Source of the DNA: Gillisia sp.
Lineage (GTDB): Bacteria > Bacteroidota > Bacteroidia > Flavobacteriales > Flavobacteriaceae
Assembly: GCA_024635655.1 (NCBI GenBank)
Contig: JAGXIL010000075.1
Coordinates: 1-50,451, forward strand
DNA length: 50,451 nt
Direction of reading: 5' to 3'
The position numbers were made by a program, and so were the translations under genes. Positions 8,035-17,022 of this stretch are shown here, piece after piece (position 1 is the first letter of the stretch; each line of letters starts with the position of its first letter). Under the pieces are notes generated by a model. That model saw only the letters and a list, made by a program, of their open reading frames with translations. It did not search any database and was not told the DNA's origin.

Positions 8035-8583
8035 CTATATCACCCGGATGGCTTTTACAAACCGGCGGGTGTAGCCTTCGTTAGAAAGGTTCGTAATAAC
8101 TACTTGCATCGCACTTCCTGAGGTAGCGTGAATAAAATCGCTTTCATTTCCATTTGCATTGGAAACCATTCCAATATGACCAATCGCATCGCGGGTGGGA
8201 CTTAGAAATAATAACAGATCTCCTTTTTGGACATTCTCAATCGGGATCTCAGTTCCAAAATCTTCGTATCCTGAAGTACTCCTTGGCACCTCAATATCAA
8301 AATGCTGAAAAACAAAATATAAATAACCGGAACAGTCAAAACCTTCTTCCCCATTCCCCGCCTCTACATACGGCGTTCCTAACAAATTCATTCCATAATC
8401 CACAATGCGGTCCCTGAGGGTATGATCCGTTTGTCCTGAAGTAAAAACTGTTTCCTCTTTTATAAATTCTTGCTGCATTTCGGGATCTTTCGGCTTATCA
8501 TACATCACAAAAGCTACAAAGGAAAAAACCAATACGAGTAAAATTAATTTTCCAATATTCCGGAGATAAACTTTGTTTACCAT
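8035..8583 (-). CDS. NlpC/P60 family cell-wall peptidase, membrane-anchored
   Basis: 182 residues. One N-terminal hydrophobic segment (residues 11-27) acts as a signal anchor, so the enzyme faces the periplasm. The C40 peptidase domain follows: nucleophile C84 in FDCSGYLY, H136 in GHIGMV and a second His at H152 in HATS, the usual Cys-His-His triad. Such enzymes cut gamma-D-glutamyl-diamino acid bonds in peptidoglycan stem peptides. Length fits a single catalytic domain without SH3 repeats. It is convergent with the GxxExxY element and divergent from the DUF2779 gene. Confidence 0.88.
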   Translation of the reverse strand: MVNKVYLRNIGKLILLVLVFSFVAFVMYDKPKDPEMQQEFIKEETVFTSGQTDHTLRDRIVDYGMNLLGTPYVEAGNGEEGFDCSGYLYFVFQHFDIEVPRSTSGYEDFGTEIPIENVQKGDLLLFLSPTRDAIGHIGMVSNANGNESDFIHATSGSAMQVVITNLSNEGYTRRFVKAIRVI

Positions 8584-8733
8584 ATAAGGGGGATTTTTTG
8601 AAATTTACTTTTTTATTGAGAAAGGAAGGTGCTCTTGTCGTATATTCTCAATTCATAAAGCTTTACATCTCAATTATTAACGCCATATTTTGTCGCTGAT
8701 TCTCTATATATTAGTCAGATAAATAATAAAGTT

Positions 8734-10701
8734 ATGTCTCAACGCCTCCTTACCAAATCCCGCTTTAAGATCGCCATGGATTGCCCGAACAAGCTCTTCT
8801 ACACCAGGAAGAAGGAGTACGCCAATACCCAGCTGGAAGATCCTTTTTTACAGGCACTGGCACAGGGAGGGTTCCAGGTGGAGGAACTGGCAAGGCTGGA
8901 ATATCCGGAGGGAGTATTAATTGAAGGCAACGACTGGAATTACGATCTGCTGGCGGCACAAACTGAAGAGTTGCTGCAACAGGAGAACGTGGTGATCTTT
9001 GAAGCCGCTTTTAAATTTGAAAGCCTTTTTATTCGCACAGATATTTTGGTGAAGCGGGGAAATCACATTGAGCTTATTGAAGTGAAAGCCAAATCTTTTG
9101 ATCCTGTAGATGAGAATTTGCTGGTAGGTTCAAGAGGTGGATTGAAAAGCGATTGGAAACCTTATTTGTTTGATGTGGCTTTTCAGCGGTATGTGATCCG
9201 GCAATGCCACCCCCAGTGGAACATCAAATCTTATTTGATGCTGGCCGATAAGTCGGCTACCTCTCCGGTGGATGGTTTGAACCAAATGTTCCGCATCAAC
9301 AAAAATGTTGATAACCGTACCGGGATCACCAGGACCATTAACAGCCTGGAAGAGATTGGCGGGAAAAGCGTGTTGGGAAAAGTAGCTGTAGATGAGATCC
9401 TGAACGATATAGAATCGGGTAAATACGCCTGCTATGACAACCTCAGCTTTTTGGAGAGCATCAAGGTGTTTTCAGAATATTATGTAGCCGATAAATTTTT
9501 TAACGCACCTGTTTCCTGGAATTGTAAAGGCTGTGAATACCACGCCACGCCCGAAGAGGAAGCTGAAGGGAAAAAGTCGGGGTACAAAGAATGCTGGAGC
9601 GGGCAGCAGAGTTGGACAGAAAAAGAATTTGGCAGAGCCAATACCTTTGGGATCTGGGATTTCAGGAGAGGCAGTAAATTATTTGAAGAAGGCAAGTTAT
9701 TTCTTGAGGATATTGACCAAGATGATATTGGTCTAAAAGATGAAGCCGGGAAAATCTCTCGCACAGAACGCCAATGGATACAGATAGAAAAAAGTGTTAC
9801 CGGGGATACTACCCCATTTATTCTAAAGGAGGAACTGCGGCAGGAAATGAGCAGCTGGAAGTTTCCGCTAAATTTTATCGATTTTGAGACCAGTGCCACT
9901 GCCCTGCCCTTCAACAAAGGCAGGCGGCCTTATGAGCAGGTTGCCTTTCAGTTCTCACATCACTCAGTAGATGCATCTGGAACGGTAAATCACGAAAGTG
10001 AGTACATCAATTTTGAACCGGGTTACTTCCCCAACTTTCAGTTCGTGCGGGAACTAAAAAAAGCGCTGTCAAAAAACAACGGCAGCATTTTCATGTATGC
10101 TCCACACGAAAACACTATTCTCAATGTAATTTTTAATCAATTACAGGACAGTGATGAGCCGGATAGGGAGGAACTACAGGAATTTATAAAGGAGATAAGC
10201 TGTTCAACAAAATCAAGTGTTCAAAAATGGGAAGGCGATAGAAAGATGATCGACCTGTGTGAAGTGGTTAAGAAATACTATTACGATCCTTACATGGGCG
10301 GCTCCAACTCCATTAAAGCCGTTCTCCCGGCGGTTCTAAATTCCTCGGAATACCTGCAGAAGAAATACTCAAGGCCTATTTCAGAGATAGGCTTAAGCTC
10401 CAGGAACTTTGATCCAAACCACATTTGGTTCCATTTTGAAAAAGGGAATCTACTGAGTCCTTACAAGATCCTCCCTCGCCTATTTGAAGATTGGGATGAG
10501 GAACAACTCGATGCCACCGTTTCAGAAATGGACAACATAGCCGATGGTGGGGCTGCACTAACTGCCTACGGAAAACTTCAGTATACTGATATGGCTGAGG
10601 AAGAGCGGCTGGCGATTAAGGAATCGCTTCTTAAATACTGTGAGCTGGATACGCTGGCGATGGTGATGATATGGGAGTATTTTAGGGAGGAAGTTGAGTA
10701 G
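8734..10701 (+). CDS. DUF2779 protein: Cas4-like PD-(D/E)XK domain fused to a DnaQ-like exonuclease domain
   Basis: 655 residues in two nuclease-like halves. The N-terminal half has D103, E116-V-K118 (FIRTDIL; IEVKAK) and four cysteines at about 17, 264, 267 and 287 (DCPNKL, CKGCEYH, ECW), the arrangement that binds an iron-sulfur cluster in Cas4 and AddB-type nucleases. The C-terminal half starts with NFIDFETS (D383, E385) and contains APHENT and a late CELDTLAM, as in DnaQ/RNase H-fold exonucleases. From family knowledge this is the DUF2779 architecture; the pathway is unknown but DNA processing or repair is likely. No cas genes or CRISPR array are nearby. A 28-codon relic of a second copy lies at 4859. 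Confidence 0.85.
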   Translation: MSQRLLTKSRFKIAMDCPNKLFYTRKKEYANTQLEDPFLQALAQGGFQVEELARLEYPEGVLIEGNDWNYDLLAAQTEELLQQENVVIFEAAFKFESLFIRTDILVKRGNHIELIEVKAKSFDPVDENLLVGSRGGLKSDWKPYLFDVAFQRYVIRQCHPQWNIKSYLMLADKSATSPVDGLNQMFRINKNVDNRTGITRTINSLEEIGGKSVLGKVAVDEILNDIESGKYACYDNLSFLESIKVFSEYYVADKFFNAPVSWNCKGCEYHATPEEEAEGKKSGYKECWSGQQSWTEKEFGRANTFGIWDFRRGSKLFEEGKLFLEDIDQDDIGLKDEAGKISRTERQWIQIEKSVTGDTTPFILKEELRQEMSSWKFPLNFIDFETSATALPFNKGRRPYEQVAFQFSHHSVDASGTVNHESEYINFEPGYFPNFQFVRELKKALSKNNGSIFMYAPHENTILNVIFNQLQDSDEPDREELQEFIKEISCSTKSSVQKWEGDRKMIDLCEVVKKYYYDPYMGGSNSIKAVLPAVLNSSEYLQKKYSRPISEIGLSSRNFDPNHIWFHFEKGNLLSPYKILPRLFEDWDEEQLDATVSEMDNIADGGAALTAYGKLQYTDMAEEERLAIKESLLKYCELDTLAMVMIWEYFREEVE

Positions 10702-11188
10702 TGGAGAATGTAAATTTTATATTATATACCGTAAAATCTGTGGGATCTGCGGGAAACCTTCAGCTAATTTTGTCCAGTTCTTAGGGGGGCTAACCCAATT
10801 TCTTGTAATTTTCCACTTCTATCGCATCCACCTGTTGTTCAAAGGCGATAAATAGCGTGCAAGGGCTCTCACCAGAAATGCTTCCCATTCAAAAATGGCC
10901 CCGTCTTTCCCCTAATCTGTAGCGTAAACAAGGCACTCATGATCCTTTATTATTTTGAAGTTCTAAAGGTACTTCCCAGGTTTTATACAAAATTTTTATA
11001 CTCAGTTTTGCCTTTTATTCCCTTCGACTTATAAAATTTTTTTAACTTCCTATACAGGATATTTTATTAATTAAAACGCAGTAAGAAATTAATAATGAGT
11101 AAGTTAAATATTGATTATCTTTATTTTTATGATATCTATTTTTTGTTAAGTCACAGCTCCCTACCTGGCCGATATAATCATAATTGTT
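10702..11188. other. 487-bp intergenic region with a decayed minus-strand coding relic
   Basis: No intact gene. The first part (10731-10790) resembles general non-coding DNA. Minus-strand bases 10790-10940 contain coding-like fragments in different frames (see separate entry). A weak TTTG (11007-11010) and TAAAATTT (11032-11039) pair might serve the histidine kinase gene, leaving a leader of about 140 bases. Confidence 0.5.
10790..10940 (-). pseudogene. Remnant of an unidentified short gene, frame-disrupted
   Basis: Reading leftwards, an ATG at 10940 opens 23 codons (GKTGPFLNGKHFW) to a stop at about 10869, and a second frame from 10888 to the stop at 10790 gives GESPCTLFIAFEQQVDAIEV and a short tail. 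The second peptide looks like a real protein C-terminus. One or two frameshifts would join the pieces. I do not recognise the family. Confidence 0.3.
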
Positions 11189-14100
11189 ATGAGCAGAAGC
11201 AATCTTCTTTATTGGTGTTTAATATTATTTCTTATAGGGAAAATACCGGCTTTTTCCCAGAGCTCTTCATTTGTTTTTAAAAATATCACCATAGACGATG
11301 GTCTTTCCCAAAATAGTGTTGTGGATATTGCACAGGATAGTCTTGGTTTTATGTGGTTTGCCACCCACGAAGGATTAAATCGTTTTGATGGAAAAGATTT
11401 TAAAACCTTTTCAAGGTCTTTTGATCATATCACCAATCCCGATAATTCCAGACTTGGAAAGCTTTTTATTTATGAGAATGAGCTTTGGATGATTACAAAA
11501 GGGGGCAAACTGGAGGTATTAGATATGGAAACTGAAAAATTCCGTACACTTCAACATTTTAATAAAGGCGCAGGGAAAATTCCCCTTGTAAGGTGTCTGT
11601 ATATTCAAAGTAAGGATAAAATATTCATTGGGACAGAAAACGACGGATTGTACCTTGTGAATTCCCGGATGGAAATCCAAAAGCACTATCATGCTAATTC
11701 TAAGGGACCGGAAAAAATACTTTCAAACTATATAAACCAAATAAAAGTTGATTCCAGGAAGAACATTTGGGTTCTAACGAACAATGGAATCAATAAAATT
11801 TCCAAAAATTCAAATACTGCTCATTTGGAAGGCATACACACCAATGCTTTAGTGGAAGATCCCTATAACAATTATTGGCTCGGAACGGTGGGAAACGGAT
11901 TGTATTTGTATAGTAAACAAAATAAATTTATTCCTTATAGCAGTGCCTCCAGTAGTTTTATACCATCAGATCTTACAATAAAGACTATTCATATTGAAGA
12001 AAATCGACACTTGTGGATAGGCACTTACGGAAATGGTTTGTACGTTATAAATTTAAAACATTCAGATTTAAATCAATATTTGCCAGACAGAGAAAATCCC
12101 TTCTCCATCGGCTTTCAGGACATCCTTTCCATTTATCAGGATAAAAATGGAGGAATATGGATAGGAACAGATGGAGGAGGCCTTAGCTTTTTCGATCAAA
12201 CCTACCAGAATTTTAAATTATTTGCAGCCCATAACGTGCCAAAAGGAATTTCTGTTGAACAAATAAGAAGCATCGTCAGGGATAAAAATGGATTGCTCTG
12301 GTGGGGAACTTCCGGAAACGGTTTTACGAGTTATGATCCTAATTCCGGTTTCTTTAAATCTTTTCTTCTGGAGCCTTTTCGGAAAGGAATAGCAAATGAT
12401 AACCGCATAATTTCATTGCACGCAGATGATTATGGAGATCTTTGGATAGGCACCCACGGAAATGGTACTATAATATTTGACCCTTCAACAGGAAATAATA
12501 AAAAATGGTTCAATACCGATGCTCCTTTTTTAAACGAACAAACACCGGATAACACAATCTGGTGTTTCGTAAAAGAGGGTGAAAAAAGGGTTTTTGCCGG
12601 ATCCCAATCTTCCGGAATTCTTCTAATGGATAAGGATACGGGATTGGTAAAGAGATATCAGGATAATTATGAGGAATTGGAGAATGTGAGATCACTGGAA
12701 AGAATTAATGATTCTATACTGGCAGTGGGTTATTATACAAGTGGAATAAAATTATTAAATACAAGAACAGGTGTTTTTACCCCTTTGGCCGAGAATTTTA
12801 TTAAGGATGATTTAGAACAGGTAGAGATAAAGAGCCTGTACTATTCTAATGACTGGTTATGGGCGGGAACCGCAGGTAAAGGCCTGCTGGTAATAAACCT
12901 GATAACCGAGAAAATCAAAAATTTTACTCAAGATCAAGGTTTACCCAATGAAATGATCTACGGAATACTTCCGGAAGATACGCGTACAATTTGGGCAAGT
13001 ACAAATAAGGGGCTTTTCCGGCTTACTTATAAAAAAGAAGATGGCGATTTGTCTATCGAAAACCTAAACCTGTTTGGTCGGGAAAATGGATTACAGAGCA
13101 ACGAATTCAACACCGGAGCCTTCTACAGGAGTGAAGATAATACGCTGTATTTTGGAGGTATTAAAGGGGTGAATTATTTTCAGCCTCAAAACTTCGGCAA
13201 ATCCAGAAATAAGACAAAAGTAGTAATCTCTCAGGCAACTGTGAATAATGTTCCTGTAGAGAGAGAAAAATCTGTAATTTATTCAGATCAATTATCCCTT
13301 CCTTATAAAGATAATTCCATAGCGTTTAATTACACTGCTCTGGATTTCGTTATGCCAGAAAAACAGAATTATCTCTACCAGCTGGAAGGGTACGATAGTG
13401 ACTGGATCGAAGCTGGCAGCAGAAAATATACCGCATACACCAACTTACTACCAGGCAATTACACCTTTAAGGTAAAAATATCTGAAAGTTTCCTTGAAGA
13501 AGCTCCTGTTACCGCTTTAGGCATTTCTATAGCCTCTCCCTATTGGCAAACCTGGTGGTTCGTTTTTATTATATTCATCTTTTTATTGTCTTTTCTTTAT
13601 GCCATCTATAGAAACAGAATAAATCAATTATTAGAGCTTCAAAAGGTAAAAGATACTATTTCAGCTGACCTGCATGACGACCTTGGGTCCCGTCTCACTA
13701 CTGTTCATCTCCTTTCGGCCATTTCAAAGTCAAAATTTCAAAACGATTCTGAAATGAATGACATTCTCCAAAAAATTGATAAGGAAATATATGCATCCTC
13801 AGAAGCTTTGGATGAAATTGTTTGGAATATTAGGATGGCAGATGAGAGTCTTTCGGATATTATTGCAAAAATTCGACGCTATGTGGGTGAATCTCTGGAG
13901 TCTCAAAATATTATTTATACTGTAGAAACTTCGGACAAATTCGAACTTGTTAAGATGTCCATGCAAAAGCGACGGGAATTGTTTCTAATATGTAAGGAGC
14001 TCATTAATAATATAAGAAAACATGCGCAGGCCGGAAAGGTTGAGTTTATTATTTGCAGGGATGGGAACTACCTGTATATATCGGTTAAAGACAATGGAGT

Positions 14101-14323
14101 AGGTTTTAATGCTGAAGAAATTCATTATCGCAATGGGGTTTCCAATATTAGGAAAAGAGTGAAAAAATGGAATGGGAATATAAAGGTTCATTCTGAAATT
14201 AATAAAGGCACCCGGGTCGAGATATGGATACCTTTTGACAGGAAAAGCCTTTTTAGATATTCATTGAATAAATTATTTAAAAAAATCACCCTTAAAGGGG
14301 ATTGTAATCCAGGATCATATTAA
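11189..14323 (+). CDS. Sensor histidine kinase with periplasmic propeller, Y_Y_Y domain and HisKA_3 kinase
   Basis: 1044 residues. A signal peptide (1-23) is followed by many Reg_prop blades with motifs such as DSLGFMWFATHEGLNRFDG and GGIWIGTDGGGLSFFD, predicted to form two seven-bladed propellers that bind ligand in the periplasm. A triple-tyrosine domain (about 690-770: YQLEGYDSDWIEAG) leads to one membrane helix (788-806). The cytoplasmic part is NarX-like: phospho-acceptor H829 in DLHDDLGSRL, N-box NNIRKHA near 939 and DNGVGF near 968. There is no receiver or AraC domain, so it is a classical kinase, not a hybrid HTCS. It probably phosphorylates the NarL-type regulator 12 bp downstream. 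The last residues (ITLKGDCNPGSY) are encoded by a palindromic motif at 14284. Confidence 0.93.
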   Translation: MSRSNLLYWCLILFLIGKIPAFSQSSSFVFKNITIDDGLSQNSVVDIAQDSLGFMWFATHEGLNRFDGKDFKTFSRSFDHITNPDNSRLGKLFIYENELWMITKGGKLEVLDMETEKFRTLQHFNKGAGKIPLVRCLYIQSKDKIFIGTENDGLYLVNSRMEIQKHYHANSKGPEKILSNYINQIKVDSRKNIWVLTNNGINKISKNSNTAHLEGIHTNALVEDPYNNYWLGTVGNGLYLYSKQNKFIPYSSASSSFIPSDLTIKTIHIEENRHLWIGTYGNGLYVINLKHSDLNQYLPDRENPFSIGFQDILSIYQDKNGGIWIGTDGGGLSFFDQTYQNFKLFAAHNVPKGISVEQIRSIVRDKNGLLWWGTSGNGFTSYDPNSGFFKSFLLEPFRKGIANDNRIISLHADDYGDLWIGTHGNGTIIFDPSTGNNKKWFNTDAPFLNEQTPDNTIWCFVKEGEKRVFAGSQSSGILLMDKDTGLVKRYQDNYEELENVRSLERINDSILAVGYYTSGIKLLNTRTGVFTPLAENFIKDDLEQVEIKSLYYSNDWLWAGTAGKGLLVINLITEKIKNFTQDQGLPNEMIYGILPEDTRTIWASTNKGLFRLTYKKEDGDLSIENLNLFGRENGLQSNEFNTGAFYRSEDNTLYFGGIKGVNYFQPQNFGKSRNKTKVVISQATVNNVPVEREKSVIYSDQLSLPYKDNSIAFNYTALDFVMPEKQNYLYQLEGYDSDWIEAGSRKYTAYTNLLPGNYTFKVKISESFLEEAPVTALGISIASPYWQTWWFVFIIFIFLLSFLYAIYRNRINQLLELQKVKDTISADLHDDLGSRLTTVHLLSAISKSKFQNDSEMNDILQKIDKEIYASSEALDEIVWNIRMADESLSDIIAKIRRYVGESLESQNIIYTVETSDKFELVKMSMQKRRELFLICKELINNIRKHAQAGKVEFIICRDGNYLYISVKDNGVGFNAEEIHYRNGVSNIRKRVKKWNGNIKVHSEINKGTRVEIWIPFDRKSLFRYSLNKLFKKITLKGDCNPGSY
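14284..14303. repeat. CCTTAAAGG-type palindromic motif, copy 1
   Basis: ATCACCCTTAAAGGGGATTG overlaps the 3' end of the kinase gene. Related motifs occur at 16729-16746 (CCCCTAAAAGGGGATTG) and 16937-16958 (ATCACCTTAAAAGGTGATTG), each at a gene boundary. Confidence 0.45.
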
Positions 14324-14335
14324 ATACATTTAAAT

Positions 14336-14974
14336 ATGACAACTCAGCTTGTAATATTTGAGGACAACGAAATGCTGCGAAATTCGCTGGTAACCCTGTT
14401 GAATAATGATTCAGACTATAGTGTGACAGGAGCTTTTCCCGATGTTTTAAAAGCCGAGGAAATAATCAGCGAATTACGCCCGGGCCTTGTGATATTGGAT
14501 ATAGATATGCCTGTAAAAGATGGAATATCTGCCATTCCCGTAATAAAAGAAATAGATCCGGAGATATTTATTGTAATGTATACTCAGTTTGAGGATGATG
14601 AAAAGATCTTCAGGAGTTTGTGCGCCGGAGCCGATGGCTATATTTTAAAAAAAACTTCTCCTTTAAAGCTTTTTAATGCCCTGGAAGAAGTAATAAAAGG
14701 AGGAGCTCCCATGTCTCCCGCCATTGCCAAAAAAGTGCTTGCTTCCTTTCATACAGCTTCCAGAAAAGCTACTATAAAATACAGGCTTACAATAAGAGAA
14801 ATTGAAGTCCTGAAATTGCTAATAAAAGGATGCAGTGTGAAATATATAGCATCTGAACTTTCCATAGCTTATGAGACCTGTAGATCGCATTTGAAAAACA
14901 TCTACGTGAAACTTCATGTAAACTGCGGCAAAGAGGCTATAGCAAAAGTTCTAGCAGAAAAAATTGTCCTTTAA
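14336..14974 (+). CDS. NarL/FixJ-type response regulator
   Basis: 212 residues. The receiver domain has the acidic pair E9-D10, phospho-acceptor D55 (LDIDMP), the switch Thr in MYTQFE, and the conserved Lys in YILKKTS. A LuxR/GerE helix-turn-helix occupies about 145-205 (LTIREIEVLKLLIKG, then ELSIAYETCRSHLKNIYVK). It lies 12 bp behind the HisKA_3 kinase and is almost certainly its partner. Likely targets are the neighbouring surface-protein genes at 15017 and 17023, but no binding site could be recognised. Confidence 0.93.
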   Translation: MTTQLVIFEDNEMLRNSLVTLLNNDSDYSVTGAFPDVLKAEEIISELRPGLVILDIDMPVKDGISAIPVIKEIDPEIFIVMYTQFEDDEKIFRSLCAGADGYILKKTSPLKLFNALEEVIKGGAPMSPAIAKKVLASFHTASRKATIKYRLTIREIEVLKLLIKGCSVKYIASELSIAYETCRSHLKNIYVKLHVNCGKEAIAKVLAEKIVL

Positions 14975-15016
14975 TTTTTTTGAAAAAAGACAGGGAATAA
15001 TAAAAAGCAAATCATT

Positions 15017-16735
15017 ATGATTAAAATTTTAAGGATGAAATATGCTGTTTTTTTACTATTCCTACTGAATATTTGGCTCTGCACAAGTCAAACTGTTTAT
15101 ATAGTAAATAGTACAGGTGATTCCGGGGATATTGATCTTGCAGATTTGCACTGTGCAGATGAAAACGGTAACTGCAGTTTGCGGGCTGCCATAGAAAATG
15201 CCAATAAGTCCCCGGTAAAAGACCGGGTACATTTTAATATAACGTGTGAGAAAGGACCTCTCGAAATACTTCTGCATAAGAACCTGCCTGCAATTACAGA
15301 ACCGCTGGAACTCGATGCCACTACTCAGCCCGGGTATTCTACAAATAATCCAAAGATCATATTAAACGGAGAGAATATACCTTTGCTTACAATAAGATTT
15401 GAGGAGAGCATTTCTCCAATAGGTTTTCATTTAACCGGCAATAGTGGGGGAAGTTTAATAAAAGGATTTATAATTGGGGGCTTTGGATTTACCAATGATA
15501 CAGCACCACCAGGTAAAGACATGATATACTATCCGGGAACAGGTATTTTTATTGGTACAGAAAAAAATATTGTTCAATCGAATTTTGTGGGCCTGCCGGC
15601 AAACGGAAGCAGCAGTTTCAGCAATATTGTTGGAGTATTGATTGCCGGATCCAACAATCTAATTGGGGGTGATAAGCCGGAACATAAAAATGTGATCTCT
15701 AATAACTGGAGAAGCGGAATACTTTGTCACTCCAATAATCATATAAAAGGTAATTTAATAGGAACAGATGCCCGGGGAAATAAAGCTTTGGGCAATCCAG
15801 TAGGAATAGCTCTGGTTACCCATTCCAAAAATAATATATTAGAAGACAACCTGATCTCCGGCAATACGGTGGGTATAAGTATTACAGGAGATAAAAATAT
15901 TATTTTGAACAATAAGATCGGAACTAATTTTGGAGGTACAAAAATGCTTCCCAATGAAATAGGTATTAAATTAATTACTGCCCGCGAAAATATTATAAAG
16001 GGAAATCTTATTTCTGGTAACAACAATGGTATGTGGCTGGACCAGAGGCCATACGAAACACCCCAGAATAATAAAATTTGGAAAAATTTAATCGGTACGG
16101 ATATTAAAGGGAAGGAGGCGGTACCAAATTCAACCGGGATTTATATCAACGGGGGTATTAGTAATGTAATTGGTGGGGCAAACCCTGAACACAGGAATAT
16201 AATTTCAGGAAATTTGGGTGCGGGAATAAAACTTTCAGAAGCCAAAGAAAATTCTGTGACCGGCAACTTTATTGGCATTGATTTAAGTGGAAAAGAAGCT
16301 TTGCCCAATAATATTGGTATTGAATTTTCCGGGGAACCTGAAAAGGATTTCAATGAGGATAATATTATAAATAATAATTTAATTTCCGGGAATGACCGAG
16401 ATGGGATACAGCTCAATTTTGCAAAAGGAAATTCGTTATTTTGCAATTTAATCGGTACGGCAAAAGACGGGATCACCCCGTTACCTAATGCCGGGAATGG
16501 AATAAAATTATCACGGGCTGTAATTAACAACTGCATTGGAAGCAGTATTCCGGGTAACTCCAATCTTATCGCCTACAACAGAGAAAACGGCATCTTTATC
16601 ACTGCTGCACCAGGTGTTGAAAAAGAGTCACCGAAAATTCAATTATTTACGAATAACATTTTTAGCAATAACAACTTCAAAATTCTCTTCAAAGAGAAAG
16701 AACAGCAAAAAGGGACAAAAGCAATAGACCCCTAA
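15017..16735 (+). CDS. Secreted CSLREA-type parallel beta-helix protein
   Basis: 572 residues. A signal peptide ends near SQTVYIVNS; ATG 15035 (residue 7) is an equally good start. The CSLREA motif CSLRAAIENAN near 56-66 is followed by about 15 right-handed beta-helix turns with recurring NLISGN, NLIGTD and NVIGG triplets. The same module occurs inside the 1965-residue protein at 19737-25634 (CTLRAAIQNAN and TTQPNYS against TTQPGYS here), so the two are homologues. Unlike that protein, no T9SS sorting domain follows the helix; the frame stops at KAIDP, so the gene may be truncated or the protein exported differently. The gap after the response regulator is 42 bp, so it may share its transcript. 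Function (adhesin or polysaccharide-binding) is unproven. Confidence 0.82.
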   Translation: MIKILRMKYAVFLLFLLNIWLCTSQTVYIVNSTGDSGDIDLADLHCADENGNCSLRAAIENANKSPVKDRVHFNITCEKGPLEILLHKNLPAITEPLELDATTQPGYSTNNPKIILNGENIPLLTIRFEESISPIGFHLTGNSGGSLIKGFIIGGFGFTNDTAPPGKDMIYYPGTGIFIGTEKNIVQSNFVGLPANGSSSFSNIVGVLIAGSNNLIGGDKPEHKNVISNNWRSGILCHSNNHIKGNLIGTDARGNKALGNPVGIALVTHSKNNILEDNLISGNTVGISITGDKNIILNNKIGTNFGGTKMLPNEIGIKLITARENIIKGNLISGNNNGMWLDQRPYETPQNNKIWKNLIGTDIKGKEAVPNSTGIYINGGISNVIGGANPEHRNIISGNLGAGIKLSEAKENSVTGNFIGIDLSGKEALPNNIGIEFSGEPEKDFNEDNIINNNLISGNDRDGIQLNFAKGNSLFCNLIGTAKDGITPLPNAGNGIKLSRAVINNCIGSSIPGNSNLIAYNRENGIFITAAPGVEKESPKIQLFTNNIFSNNNFKILFKEKEQQKGTKAIDP

Positions 16736-16746
16736 AAGGGGATTGA
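16729..16746. repeat. CCTTAAAGG-type palindromic motif, copy 2
   Basis: CCCCTAAAAGGGGATTG overlaps the stop codon region of the beta-helix gene; stem CCCCT/AGGGG with a short loop. It may also act as a weak terminator, although no U-run follows. Confidence 0.4.
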
Positions 16747-16936
16747 TTTGAATATCAATATTTAATAATTTAAGTTTTAATATATCAATGCCTTTTTTAA
16801 AAAATTAAAACCGTTTTATAAGCCTGTCTCTTTATTACAGGGTCAAAAAATGGATTTCCGGCTTTTCTGCCGCTTCTAATTTCTCTTCACGTAATTGTAA
16901 TTGCACTCAATTAATTAATAATCTCGTAAGGTTTAT

Positions 16937-16958
16937 ATCACCTTAAAAGGTGATTGTT
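16937..16958. repeat. CCTTAAAGG-type palindromic motif, copy 3
   Basis: ATCACCTTAAAAGGTGAT is a perfect 8-bp stem with a two-base loop, followed by TG. It lies 65 bp before the PD40-protein gene in an otherwise featureless 287-bp gap (16736-17022), so it could be an operator for that gene or a dispersed repeat. Confidence 0.5.
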
Positions 16959-17022
16959 TCACTTTATTTTAATCTATAAATTTAGTTTATAAAAGATTTG
17001 TAATTAATCAAAATAGACTATT

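Noticed and set aside
8734..10701. A CRISPR adaptation protein because of Cas4-like motifs
   Set aside because: No repeats, cas1 or cas2 in the window, and the C-terminal exonuclease half identifies DUF2779 instead.
11095..11280. Small open frame overlapping the start of the histidine kinase
   Set aside because: Overlaps the kinase signal peptide in another frame and has no protein-like features.
16736..17022. Possible riboswitch or structured leader before the propeller gene
   Set aside because: Only a small palindrome is visible; no larger conserved fold could be recognised.
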